From an uncultured Flavobacteriales bacterium (GTDB taxonomy: Bacteria > Bacteroidota > Bacteroidia > Flavobacteriales_D > Parvicellaceae): a DNA stretch of 64,000 nucleotides. Where the stretch lies: contig CALJHN010000013.1 of NCBI GenBank assembly GCA_938075455.1, forward strand, positions 17,134-81,133. Reading direction: 5' to 3'. Under the pieces are notes generated by a model. That model made no database searches and was not told the origin of the DNA. It saw only the letters and a list, made by a program, of their open reading frames with translations. The position numbers and the translations under genes were made by a program. Below are positions 1 through 7,935 of the stretch, in pieces; position 1 is the first letter of the stretch; every line of letters begins with the position of its first letter.

Positions 1-146
1 TTGCTGTAATAATAGATGCTAAACATTTATGTGTTTCTTCAAGAGGTATAAAAGACGAAACATCTTCTACTACCACCTCTTTTTATTCTGGAAAATTCAA
101 AAATGATAATACTAAAAAAGAATTTCACCATTATTTAAATTCATGA
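1..146 (+). CDS. folE: GTP cyclohydrolase I, C-terminal fragment
   Basis: Only the last 47 codons are in the window, read from base 3 to the TGA at 144-146. The translation contains AKHLCVSSRGIKDETSST, which matches the conserved C-terminal block of GTP cyclohydrolase I (His-x-Cys-(M/V)-x-x-RG), and ends in FHHYLNS. The enzyme makes dihydroneopterin triphosphate, the first step of folate and pterin synthesis. The stop codon overlaps the next start by four bases (ATGA), so the SRPBCC, SDR-like and photolyase genes that follow are probably co-transcribed. Photolyases use a folate or deazaflavin antenna, which gives a possible reason for the linkage. The N-terminal part lies outside the window. 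Confidence 0.85.
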   Translation, partial: AVIIDAKHLCVSSRGIKDETSSTTTSFYSGKFKNDNTKKEFHHYLNS

Positions 147-625
147 TTAAATTTAGTAGCCATTCTGGAATTAACACATTAAAGGTTAGTCAAGAATTAG
201 ATATCAGTTTGGATGAAGCATGGGATTTTTTTTCAAATCCAAAAAACTTAAGTGAAATAACTCCAAAAGATATGGGATTTAATATTACCTCAGAAATACC
301 AAATCAGATGTATATTGGACAAATAGTTTCTTATAAAGTTGCCCCTATTTTAGGAATTAATCTAAACTGGGTTACTGAAATTACCCATATCAACAATAAA
401 ATGTTTTTTGTAGATGAGCAAAGGTTTGGACCGTATAAAATGTGGCATCATGAGCATCTTTTTTTACAAAAAGGAGACAAAGTAGAAATGACAGATAAGG
501 TTTCTTTTAAAGTACCTTTCGGACTATTAGGAAGAATAATGACTCCTGTAATTGTCATTCCACAACTAAAGAAAATTTTTAATTACAGATACAAATTATT
601 AGAACAAAAATTTAACAATGGGTAA
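143..625 (+). CDS. SRPBCC-family ligand-binding protein
   Basis: A 160-residue protein with no signal peptide. The pattern LDEAWDFFSNPKNLSEITP near residues 23-41 and the later FGPYKMWHHEHLF and VSFKVPFGLLG blocks are typical of the START/Bet v1 (SRPBCC) helix-grip fold, a hydrophobic-ligand cavity. No substrate can be read from the sequence. The start overlaps folE by four bases and the stop overlaps the next gene by eight bases, so it sits inside a tight operon with photolyase. Proteins of this group (COG4276-like) recur near photolyase genes in other bacteria. The role in light response or pigment handling is inference. Confidence 0.8.
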   Translation: MIKFSSHSGINTLKVSQELDISLDEAWDFFSNPKNLSEITPKDMGFNITSEIPNQMYIGQIVSYKVAPILGINLNWVTEITHINNKMFFVDEQRFGPYKMWHHEHLFLQKGDKVEMTDKVSFKVPFGLLGRIMTPVIVIPQLKKIFNYRYKLLEQKFNNG

Positions 626-1292
626 AATATTAATAGTCGGAGGAACCAAAGGAATTGGTCAAGAAATTGCACAATTATTAGAAAATAGAGAATGTGTACT
701 TTTTAGTAGAGAAGCATATAGCGTAACTTCAAATAACCACGTTCATTACCAATTAGATGTTTCAGAGAGTAACTTTCCAGATATTGAAGACATATCTTCT
801 ATAGTTTACTGTCCAGGAACCATAAATTTAAAACCTTTTAGATCTTTAAAAGTAGAAGACTTTCAAAACGATTTTGATGTTAACTTTTTGGGGGCAGTAA
901 AAGTTATTCAGCATTATCAAAGAACTTTATCAAAAGATGAAAATGCATCTATAATTTTATTTAGTACAGTTGCTGTAAAACAAGGTATGAATTTTCACGC
1001 ATCAATAGCATCTGCAAAAGGAGCTGTTGAAGGACTAACTAGGTCTCTAGCTGCAGAATTTGCTGGAAAAATCAGAGTTAATTGCATTGCTCCTACCCTT
1101 ACAGATACTCCATTAGCTCAAGGAATTTTAAGAAACGAAGATGCTATTAAAAGGTCTAATGAACGACACCCTAGTAAAAGAATAAATACTGCTTCTGATG
1201 TAGCCAAAACTGCAGAATTTCTATTACAAAACAACAATATAACTGGTCAAATAATTCATGTTGACGGTGGGATGTCTACTTTAAAAGTTTAA
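618..1292 (+). CDS. SDR-family protein lacking the catalytic tyrosine
   Basis: A 224-residue short-chain dehydrogenase/reductase-like protein. The nucleotide-binding motif GGTKGIG is at residues 8-14, an N-F-L-G block (Asn89) matches the structural Asn of the family, and Ser116 and Lys134 match the catalytic Ser and Lys. The position that should be Tyr (four before Lys134) is Ile130. The C-terminal INTASDVAKTAEFLL and GQIIHVDGG segments are normal for SDRs. It is shorter than the usual 240-260 residues. It overlaps the SRPBCC gene and lies two bases before photolyase. Loss of Tyr suggests a non-canonical reaction or a binding role, so activity is uncertain. Confidence 0.85.
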   Translation: MGKILIVGGTKGIGQEIAQLLENRECVLFSREAYSVTSNNHVHYQLDVSESNFPDIEDISSIVYCPGTINLKPFRSLKVEDFQNDFDVNFLGAVKVIQHYQRTLSKDENASIILFSTVAVKQGMNFHASIASAKGAVEGLTRSLAAEFAGKIRVNCIAPTLTDTPLAQGILRNEDAIKRSNERHPSKRINTASDVAKTAEFLLQNNNITGQIIHVDGGMSTLKV

Positions 1293-1294
1293 AA

Positions 1295-2590
1295 ATGACA
1301 ATTTTTTGGTTTAGAAGAGATTTAAGATTATTGGATAATACTGGTCTTAATTTAGCCCTTTTAAAATCTAAGGATGTACAGCCAATATTTATTTTCGATA
1401 AAGAGATTATTGATGAGTTGCCGAACGATGACCCAAGAATTAACTTTATTTACGACGAATTACAAAAAATTAATAAAGAACTAATTTCCTATAATAGTTC
1501 ATTAAAAGTTTACCATGGAAAACCGCTAGATGTTTTCAAACAGCTATCTAAAGAAAATTCTGAATTAAAAGTATACTCTAACAGAGATTATGAACCATAT
1601 GCAATAGCTAGAGACAAAGAAATAAATAAATTTCTTTTAGAAATTGGATCGGAACTTATTTCTACAAAAGACCAGGTAATATTTGAAAAAAATGAAGTTG
1701 TAAAAAACGATGGTCTACCCTACACTGTTTTTACACCATTTAAAAATAAATGGTTGTCAAAGTTTAAGGAGGAAGGATTTCATTTAGAATTAAAATTAAA
1801 CTATGAAAACTTCAATAAATCTAACCATGAATTTCCAAGTATGGAGGAGTTAGGTTTTAAAAAGTCATCTATTAAAGTACCTCCTTTTAGTTTGGATAGA
1901 GTCTATAATTATGAAGAAACAAGAAATTTTCCATCTCTAGACAGCACCTCTAAAATTGGTCCTCATTTAAGGTTTGGCACAGTAAGTATAAGAGAGATAG
2001 TAAATAAGGTAAAAGACCTTAACGATACTTATTTGAGTGAGCTGATATGGAGAGAGTTTTTTATGCAAATATTGTGGCATTTCCCAAAAGTTGTTCACGA
2101 AAATTTCAGACCTAAATACAATTTTATAAAGTGGAGAAACAACGAAGAAGAATTTGAAAAATGGTGTAAAGGTGAAACTGGATATCCTCTAGTAGATGCT
2201 GGAATGAGAGAACTGAACCAAACTGGTTTTATGCACAATAGAGTTAGAATGGTTACTGCAGGTTTTTTATGCAAGCATTTACTAATAGATTGGCGATGGG
2301 GAGAAGCCTATTTTGCCAAAAAACTGCTAGACTATGAGCTTTCTTCCAATAATGGCAATTGGCAGTGGAGTGCTGGTACAGGATGCGATGCTGCACCCTA
2401 TTTTAGAGTATTTAATCCAAGTGAACAGATTAAAAAATTTGACAAACAAAATACTTATATCAATAAGTGGGTAGAAGATTTGATTGAATTTTCTTATCCA
2501 AATCCTGTAGTAGAACATGCATTTGCAAGAAATAGAGCAATAGCAAGTTATAAAGAGGGATTAGAGATTTTTTCCGGTAAAGCATGGTAG
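1295..2590 (+). CDS. phr: Class I deoxyribodipyrimidine photolyase / cryptochrome family
   Basis: A 431-residue photolyase. The N-terminal antenna domain starts with FWFRRDLRLLDNTGL (residues 4-18). The FAD domain has ELIWREFFMQILWHFP, GYPLVDAGMRELNQTGFMHNR and NNGNWQWSAGTGCDAAPYFR, the signature region of class I CPD photolyases. It would repair UV-induced pyrimidine dimers in DNA using blue light. Length is normal for the family. It is the last gene of the folE-SRPBCC-SDR operon, starting two bases after the SDR stop. A cryptochrome-like function cannot be excluded from sequence, but the DNA-lesion-binding region looks standard. Confidence 0.93.
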   Translation: MTIFWFRRDLRLLDNTGLNLALLKSKDVQPIFIFDKEIIDELPNDDPRINFIYDELQKINKELISYNSSLKVYHGKPLDVFKQLSKENSELKVYSNRDYEPYAIARDKEINKFLLEIGSELISTKDQVIFEKNEVVKNDGLPYTVFTPFKNKWLSKFKEEGFHLELKLNYENFNKSNHEFPSMEELGFKKSSIKVPPFSLDRVYNYEETRNFPSLDSTSKIGPHLRFGTVSIREIVNKVKDLNDTYLSELIWREFFMQILWHFPKVVHENFRPKYNFIKWRNNEEEFEKWCKGETGYPLVDAGMRELNQTGFMHNRVRMVTAGFLCKHLLIDWRWGEAYFAKKLLDYELSSNNGNWQWSAGTGCDAAPYFRVFNPSEQIKKFDKQNTYINKWVEDLIEFSYPNPVVEHAFARNRAIASYKEGLEIFSGKAW

Positions 2591-2674
2591 TAATCCCTTA
2601 TAGTTTTAGTTTCTTAAATTTATTTAAGTATTCTTAAAAGAAGAAAATCGTAGATTAGTTTCTTATTTACATTT

Positions 2675-3481
2675 ATGAAAGTTTCTTTTATCGATAAAAA
2701 AATACCTACTAACGAATTAGTACGATATTCCATTCTTTTTTACTGGTCTATATTTTGGTTATTTAATATTGTAGATAAAATAATTGGTGGTAGCTTATTC
2801 TTATGGGTTGGAAGAGATAGATTTGCTCAATTTCAGAAGTTTTTTGCTTCTGCTGGGTTAGAATCACCAGCCATAGCCAATTTTGCTTTGATTGTAGCTG
2901 CAGCATTAGAAGTTTTTGCTTTTGTTTTCTTTACTGGTGGTCTTATTTATTACTTGAAGAAGAAAAATGAAACGTCAAGAACTTGGTTTTTCATAGGTAT
3001 AGTATTAACACTTATCACCTTCACTATTTTTTCTATAGGAGATCATATTTTTGGAGATAGATTTGAATTATTAGAACACACTTTGTTTTGGTTTTTAACA
3101 CTCTTTTCTTGGGTGGCTTTTATAAGGTTAGATGATAGTTCTGAAACAGAAAAAATGGTAATTAATAAAAAGCAAATTATACTAGTTTTTGTAATTTCTT
3201 TAATGTTGGTTTCAACCACTTGCTTTTCTATATTTAGTTATAATTATAATTTTTTTAGCAGAAGGACAGATGCTTTAACTGCTGAGCAAGTTGGTGAAAA
3301 TATTTATAAAGTTTCTTTTCCATTTCTTGGTGGAAGTGTTGTTTTTGAAAAAACTATTGACCAATTTAAATCTGAGAATCCAACTAAAAAAATAAATCAT
3401 ATTTATACAGTTCCAAATCCGCTAAGATTGAAAAAAGCAGATGGTCTTATTTTTTATATAATGACGGAGGATAAATTATGA
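2675..3481 (+). CDS. Membrane protein, tandem paralog 1
   Basis: A 268-residue protein with about five membrane segments (near residues 18-38, 64-90, 103-124, 132-150 and 163-190), then a C-terminal tail of about 75 residues probably outside the cytoplasm. It shares with the next gene the blocks LWVGRD, SIGD, FGDRFELLEH and a tail with YKVSFPFLGG and INHIYT. The four-helix N-terminal part is reminiscent of DoxX-type small quinone-linked membrane proteins, but I do not recognise the family with certainty. The stop overlaps the next start by four bases (ATGA), so the pair is translationally coupled. Confidence 0.75.
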   Translation: MKVSFIDKKIPTNELVRYSILFYWSIFWLFNIVDKIIGGSLFLWVGRDRFAQFQKFFASAGLESPAIANFALIVAAALEVFAFVFFTGGLIYYLKKKNETSRTWFFIGIVLTLITFTIFSIGDHIFGDRFELLEHTLFWFLTLFSWVAFIRLDDSSETEKMVINKKQIILVFVISLMLVSTTCFSIFSYNYNFFSRRTDALTAEQVGENIYKVSFPFLGGSVVFEKTIDQFKSENPTKKINHIYTVPNPLRLKKADGLIFYIMTEDKL

Positions 3482-4272
3482 AAGAAAAAAACATATTAAG
3501 GTTTTCAATACTGTTTTATTGGACTTTCTTCTGGGGATTGAGTGTTCTAGATAAGATAATTCCTGATGTGCATCATTTATGGGTAGGAAAAGATTTCTTT
3601 GCATTATTTGTTAAGTTTTTTGGATCTCTAGGATTGAAAGATCCAATTTTTGCTACGATAGCATTGGCTTTTATTTCTTCATTGGAAGGATTGAACTTTG
3701 TATTTTATTTATTGGCTAGTATAAACTTTTTGAAAGGAAAAGAATCTCTTTCTCAGAAATGGTTTTTTAGAGCCATTTTCACATCCATTACATTATTTAG
3801 TTTGTTTTCTATTGGAGACCAAGTATTTGGTGATCGTTTTCAACTATTAGAGCATGGATTGTTCTGGCTAATATTAATAGCATCTTGGGTATTATTTAAA
3901 TATATTTCTAGTTCTGATGGAAAGACATTAGTATTCAAAGTGGATAAAGGATTGAAGATTGCAATAGCAATTGGTGTTTTAATTACTGCAGGTGCCTCCA
4001 TTTCCATTATAGACTTTTCTAGTAAGACTTTTTCAAACGTAAGTAGTCCAGTTGAAGGAATAGAAGTAATTGAGGATGTATACAAATTTGACTTTCCATT
4101 TTTAGCAGATAAATTGGTATGGGAAACCACCATCAATACTTTTAAAGAAAACCATCCAGAACTTAAAATTAACTATATCTATACAGGACCTTCAGAACTT
4201 AACTCCAAGAAGAAAACTCATATGCTACTGTATGTTTTCACAGAGAAATTGAAATCAATTAAGGATAATTAA
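3478..4272 (+). CDS. Membrane protein, tandem paralog 2
   Basis: A 264-residue protein clearly homologous to the preceding gene along its whole length: RFSILFYWTFFWGLSVLDKI, LWVGKDFF, SIGDQVFGDRFQLLEHGLFW and a tail with YKFDFPFLADKLVWE and INYIYTGP. It has the same layout of about five membrane segments and an external C-terminal domain. The two copies are well diverged, so the duplication is old, and the coupled ATGA overlap suggests they work together, perhaps as a heterodimer. No catalytic motif is visible and no function is assigned. It is convergent with the M14 peptidase gene, with ten bases between them. Confidence 0.75.
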   Translation: MKEKNILRFSILFYWTFFWGLSVLDKIIPDVHHLWVGKDFFALFVKFFGSLGLKDPIFATIALAFISSLEGLNFVFYLLASINFLKGKESLSQKWFFRAIFTSITLFSLFSIGDQVFGDRFQLLEHGLFWLILIASWVLFKYISSSDGKTLVFKVDKGLKIAIAIGVLITAGASISIIDFSSKTFSNVSSPVEGIEVIEDVYKFDFPFLADKLVWETTINTFKENHPELKINYIYTGPSELNSKKKTHMLLYVFTEKLKSIKDN

Positions 4273-4281
4273 AATTGGTTT

Positions 4282-5988
4282 TTATTGGAAGTAAATAGGT
4301 AATCTATTGTAGCTTTTTTCGAAATAAGTACTTCTTTTATAAATAAAATACAGCTGGTTCCACTCAGAATTAGCAAAAGCAGCATCTTCCTTTTTCTTTT
4401 GCTCATATTCTTTTTTTAGCTTAGGATTGTTATTTAAAATCTCTTCTATCTTATCTATAAAAACATAACTAGAAAAATATTCTTTCTCTTGTAAGTAACT
4501 ATCAAAAAAATTCCAGCTTAAGTAAGCGTCTTCCAGCTCTGGTTGTAGTACAGAATGAATAAAAAGTGAGGCATCTTGATTAGAATTCACCACGTAGTCC
4601 CCTTTCTTTAACTGAATTAATTCTTGATCTCTTTGTACTTTGATATTTTTTAATTTAAAATGTCCTTCGTATGGTTTTTTAGATGGTGTAAAATCAACCA
4701 CTCTATAAACCCCAAGATTCATTATAGTATCTTGAAGCATCTTGGTCATTCTAACTTTATTGGCCAATAATCTTTCTACTACATCTTTTTCCTGAGCGGT
4801 TATATAATAGAAATTTGGGAGTTGTACAGAATCGTTTGCAACAGAGCTATTGTAAAAGGGCACATATTTGGTGTATGGTTTATTGGTATCGTACTTAAGC
4901 CTACTAAGACCAGTTATTTTATGAATAGGAAAAGAATGCTCGTATCCCTTAAAAAGTATAGAATCTTTTTTGTAAGAATTAATGTAGTTATATTTTAAAT
5001 ATGGCGATTCTGTTACAAATCTTCTAGCTTCGTCTCTGGATTTTTCGATCGAAGATTTGTTTAATGAAGTCCAGTTAATTAATTCTTTCATGAAAGCCAA
5101 GGTAGCCTCTACTCTAAGAGGGAATGGTTTTAGCATATGGGTTTCTACTGTGAAACTTATAGAGTGAAATAGAGAGCCATAACCCATCGCATATCGTGGA
5201 AGGTCGTTAAAAGAAACGATTCCTTCATTTGGAGTTTTGCCTTTTAAATCCACATAAGGAAATAAATCTATATTATGATTTTCTTTTAAATTCTTCTCTA
5301 AGTTTGGTAAAAGTCTATCGTAAATAATACTATTTAAACTTGGTGCCAATCTTTCTCTTAGAGAACTTATATAAGTTAGGACGTATTGGTAGTCTGCCCC
5401 ATTAGAAACATGGTTGTCTACAAACACATCGGGATCTAAAGCATGAAATATTTTACAAAAAGTAAAAGAGTTGACGGCATCCATTTTTATGAAGTCTCTA
5501 TTCAGATCTAAATTTTGAGCATTTCCCCGAAAACCATATTCATTAGGTCCGTTTTGATTGGCTCTACTATTACTAGATCTATTAAGCATTCCACCAATAT
5601 TATAAGCTGGAATAAAAGCAACCACAGGCAGGTTTTTAATGCTTTTTTTATTATTTAAAAGCTCTTCTAACCAGATTAAACAAGCATTGATACCATCTGG
5701 CTCACCTGGATGAATAGCATTGTTAAATAAAATAGTTGTCTCTTCCCTAGCTTTTTTGAAGGTGTTGATAGAATCTTTTGCTCCATTTACAATACAGACA
5801 TAAATAGGCAAACCATAATCTGATGGTCCCATATAGTAAAGTTCTACTTCATTATGTAAACTAGAAATTTCTTTAAGATGATTAATTAATTCATCATAAG
5901 TAGGGGTAGTATTTCCCCTCCATTTTTCTTGGGAATAAACGTCAGAGAAAATTATTGCAAATAGTATAAGATATATCCATCGTTTCAT
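4282..5988 (-). CDS. Secreted M14-family zinc carboxypeptidase
   Basis: A 568-residue protein with a signal peptide (about residues 1-19, ending DVYSQ). The zinc motif HPGE gives His93 and Glu96, DLNRDF at 161-166 supplies the substrate-binding Asn-Arg pair, and His193 in VDNHVSNGADY is the third zinc ligand. These are the hallmarks of M14 metallocarboxypeptidases. The C-terminal 250 residues do not resemble the classical enzyme and may be a beta-sandwich extension. It probably trims C-termini of peptides in the periplasm or outside the cell. A TAGTTTTG promoter box lies 17 bases upstream of the start, inside the short gap after trxB. Confidence 0.85.
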   Translation of the reverse strand: MKRWIYLILFAIIFSDVYSQEKWRGNTTPTYDELINHLKEISSLHNEVELYYMGPSDYGLPIYVCIVNGAKDSINTFKKAREETTILFNNAIHPGEPDGINACLIWLEELLNNKKSIKNLPVVAFIPAYNIGGMLNRSSNSRANQNGPNEYGFRGNAQNLDLNRDFIKMDAVNSFTFCKIFHALDPDVFVDNHVSNGADYQYVLTYISSLRERLAPSLNSIIYDRLLPNLEKNLKENHNIDLFPYVDLKGKTPNEGIVSFNDLPRYAMGYGSLFHSISFTVETHMLKPFPLRVEATLAFMKELINWTSLNKSSIEKSRDEARRFVTESPYLKYNYINSYKKDSILFKGYEHSFPIHKITGLSRLKYDTNKPYTKYVPFYNSSVANDSVQLPNFYYITAQEKDVVERLLANKVRMTKMLQDTIMNLGVYRVVDFTPSKKPYEGHFKLKNIKVQRDQELIQLKKGDYVVNSNQDASLFIHSVLQPELEDAYLSWNFFDSYLQEKEYFSSYVFIDKIEEILNNNPKLKKEYEQKKKEDAAFANSEWNQLYFIYKRSTYFEKSYNRLPIYFQ

Positions 5989-6004
5989 AGAAGATGAATT
6001 TAAT

Positions 6005-6012
6005 CAAAACTA
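6005..6012 (-). promoter_or_regulatory. Promoter -7 box (TAGTTTTG) of the M14 peptidase gene
   Basis: On the minus strand the sequence TAGTTTTG matches the Bacteroidota TAnnTTTG element exactly and lies 16 bases before the ATG at 5988. No good -33 TTG was seen at the expected spacing. Confidence 0.45.
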
Positions 6013-6020
6013 TTTAATTT

Positions 6021-6971
6021 TTAATGCAAACCTTTAGCCGCCAAATATCTTTCAGCATCCAGTGCAGCCATACAGCCTGTACCAGCAGCAGTAACCGCCT
6101 GACGATATACATGATCGGCAGCATCTCCAGAAACAAAAACACCATCTATATTGGTTTTAGAGGAACCTGGGTTGTTGACAATATATCCGTTTTCATCCAT
6201 TGTTAACCATGGATTAAACACTTTGGTGTTAGGAGTATGACCTATCGCAATAAACACACCAGTACAAGATATTTCGTGCTTCTCTTGAGTTTTATTATTT
6301 ATTACTCTCGCACCCGTAACCACATTACCATCACCCAATACCTCATCTAATTCCGTATTGTGTAATATTTCGATATTTTCAATTCCTTTTACTCTATCAG
6401 CCATTATTTTAGAAGCTCTGAATTCGTCTCTTCTTACCAGCATAGTAACTTTTGTGCAAATATTAGCCAAATAAGATGCCTCCTCACAAGCTGAATCTCC
6501 TGCACCAACAATTACCGTTTCTTGTCCTTTGTAAAAGAAACCATCACAAACTGCACAAGCCGAGACTCCACCACCATTAGATAAATAATGCTGCTCTGAA
6601 TCTAATCCCAAATATCTTGCAGAAGCACCGGTAGAAATAACAATAGTATCTGAGTGAATTTCTAATTTATTATCTACCCATACCTTGTGTACCGGTCCTG
6701 TAAAATCAACTTTTGTTATCATACCAGATCTTACATCAGTACCAAAACGTTTGGCTTGTTCTTCTAAATCTACCATCATTTGAGTACCGTTAATCCCCTT
6801 GGCATATCCTGGAAAATTATCTACATCAGTAGTAGTAGTTAACTGACCTCCTGGCTGTATTCCTTGGTATAGAACTGGAAACATATTTGCTCTAGAAGCA
6901 TAAATTGCAGCAGTAAACCCTGCCGGACCAGAACCAATAATTAAGCACTTGACTTTTTCAATAGTTGACAT
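6021..6971 (-). CDS. trxB: Thioredoxin-disulfide reductase
   Basis: A 316-residue flavoprotein counted from the ATG at 6971. An in-frame TTG seven codons upstream is rejected because the promoter box at 6990-6997 overlaps it. IIGSGPAGFTAAIYA near the N-terminus binds FAD, the redox pair CAVC is at residues 139-142, a second dinucleotide motif VGAGDSACEEA binds NADPH, and the C-terminal SGDAADHVYRQAVTAAGTG block is standard. It reduces thioredoxin in the cytoplasm with NADPH. Length matches the bacterial low-molecular-weight type. Confidence 0.97.
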   Translation of the reverse strand: MSTIEKVKCLIIGSGPAGFTAAIYASRANMFPVLYQGIQPGGQLTTTTDVDNFPGYAKGINGTQMMVDLEEQAKRFGTDVRSGMITKVDFTGPVHKVWVDNKLEIHSDTIVISTGASARYLGLDSEQHYLSNGGGVSACAVCDGFFYKGQETVIVGAGDSACEEASYLANICTKVTMLVRRDEFRASKIMADRVKGIENIEILHNTELDEVLGDGNVVTGARVINNKTQEKHEISCTGVFIAIGHTPNTKVFNPWLTMDENGYIVNNPGSSKTNIDGVFVSGDAADHVYRQAVTAAGTGCMAALDAERYLAAKGLH

Positions 6972-6989
6972 AAATAATTTTTTAGATTT

Positions 6990-6997
6990 CAAATATA
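6990..6997 (-). promoter_or_regulatory. Promoter -7 box (TATATTTG) of trxB
   Basis: Minus-strand TATATTTG matches the TAnnTTTG consensus and lies 18 bases before the ATG at 6971. It overlaps a possible upstream TTG start, which supports the downstream ATG as the real start. The -33 region has only T-rich sequence. Confidence 0.5.
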
Positions 6998-7026
6998 TTA
7001 TTTATGAGTAGCTATGCGAAAAAAAC

Positions 7027-7935
7027 TTATTCACAAATTAAAGTATCGTAAGAAACTCCGTATCCATAAAAAATCCCAATTCCATCTCCTTGCACATTAT
7101 AAGGAAGATTTCCTGGGGAAGAAAAAATACTTCCATTGGAAACAGCAGCATTTTCCATAGCCCTCACATACAAGTAAATTGGATAAGTAATAGTAGTAGA
7201 TTTTACCAAAATTGTATCGCCAATTTTATAAAATCCAGCTTCAATATCATTATCATCAGGCCCCTCTGACAAACCGTCTTCTCCCCTAGGAAAAATAAAA
7301 TCAAAAGACAATCCATTGAACAACTTGTCGTCTGTAGAACTTCCTATTGGTGGCAAAGGACGAGAATCTTTAATGGTTCCTTTAACATTGTCAAAAGGAG
7401 GAGGATAATTGTAAGTATAAGAATTAATTCTTTGAGCAAACCATCTGTAACAATTGCCTAAAGTATCTGGATCACTAAACCTAGCACCTATCAAACCCAA
7501 AGAATCATAAGCTACATATTTATCAAACCATAAACTATCTATAAAAAGTGGATGTGGAATTGTGGTAGTTGAATAAACATTCTTATCATTTACTTCAATT
7601 GAAAGTGAATAAGTTTTACCAAATTGACCAACAGCATCTAAATCTAAAGAAGTGTAGAAATAAACTCCATTAAAATTAATTTCTTGCAAAGAAAAGCTTT
7701 CTACACCATCGCTAAGAACTACATCTGCATCGTGGATAAAAATATCGGAAAGAATAGTACTGTCTAATGCTTCAAAATAGCCTTGACTATTGGTTAGAAT
7801 AACTCTTGGAGGTAATCCACTCTCTACGGTAGCTTCCACCACAATAGTCTGTTCAATTTCTGGTAATTTAAATACTATGGATTTTGTACATCCCAAAAGA
7901 CCAATTAACAATATGTAGTATATATTTTTCATCAA
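7027..7935 (-). CDS. DUF4249-family outer-membrane lipoprotein
   Basis: A 302-residue lipoprotein with signal peptide and lipobox LLGC (Cys16). The N-terminal pattern TIVVEATVESGLPPRVILTNSQGYF is typical of DUF4249, a family found almost only in Bacteroidota and usually encoded directly after a TonB-dependent receptor with a carboxypeptidase-like N-terminal plug extension. That is the arrangement here, with a four-base overlap with the receptor gene. It probably sits on the outer membrane as a partner of the receptor, by analogy with SusD-type lipoproteins. The substrate is unknown. Confidence 0.85.
   Translation of the reverse strand: MMKNIYYILLIGLLGCTKSIVFKLPEIEQTIVVEATVESGLPPRVILTNSQGYFEALDSTILSDIFIHDADVVLSDGVESFSLQEINFNGVYFYTSLDLDAVGQFGKTYSLSIEVNDKNVYSTTTIPHPLFIDSLWFDKYVAYDSLGLIGARFSDPDTLGNCYRWFAQRINSYTYNYPPPFDNVKGTIKDSRPLPPIGSSTDDKLFNGLSFDFIFPRGEDGLSEGPDDNDIEAGFYKIGDTILVKSTTITYPIYLYVRAMENAAVSNGSIFSSPGNLPYNVQGDGIGIFYGYGVSYDTLICE

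Noticed and set aside
2327..2518. Minus-strand frame of 63 codons inside the photolyase gene
   Set aside because: Antisense to the conserved FAD-binding region, no recognisable protein and no initiation signals; a shadow of the real gene.
6972..6992. Upstream TTG start for trxB, adding seven residues
   Set aside because: It overlaps the TATATTTG promoter box, and the ATG at 6971 gives the normal family N-terminus.
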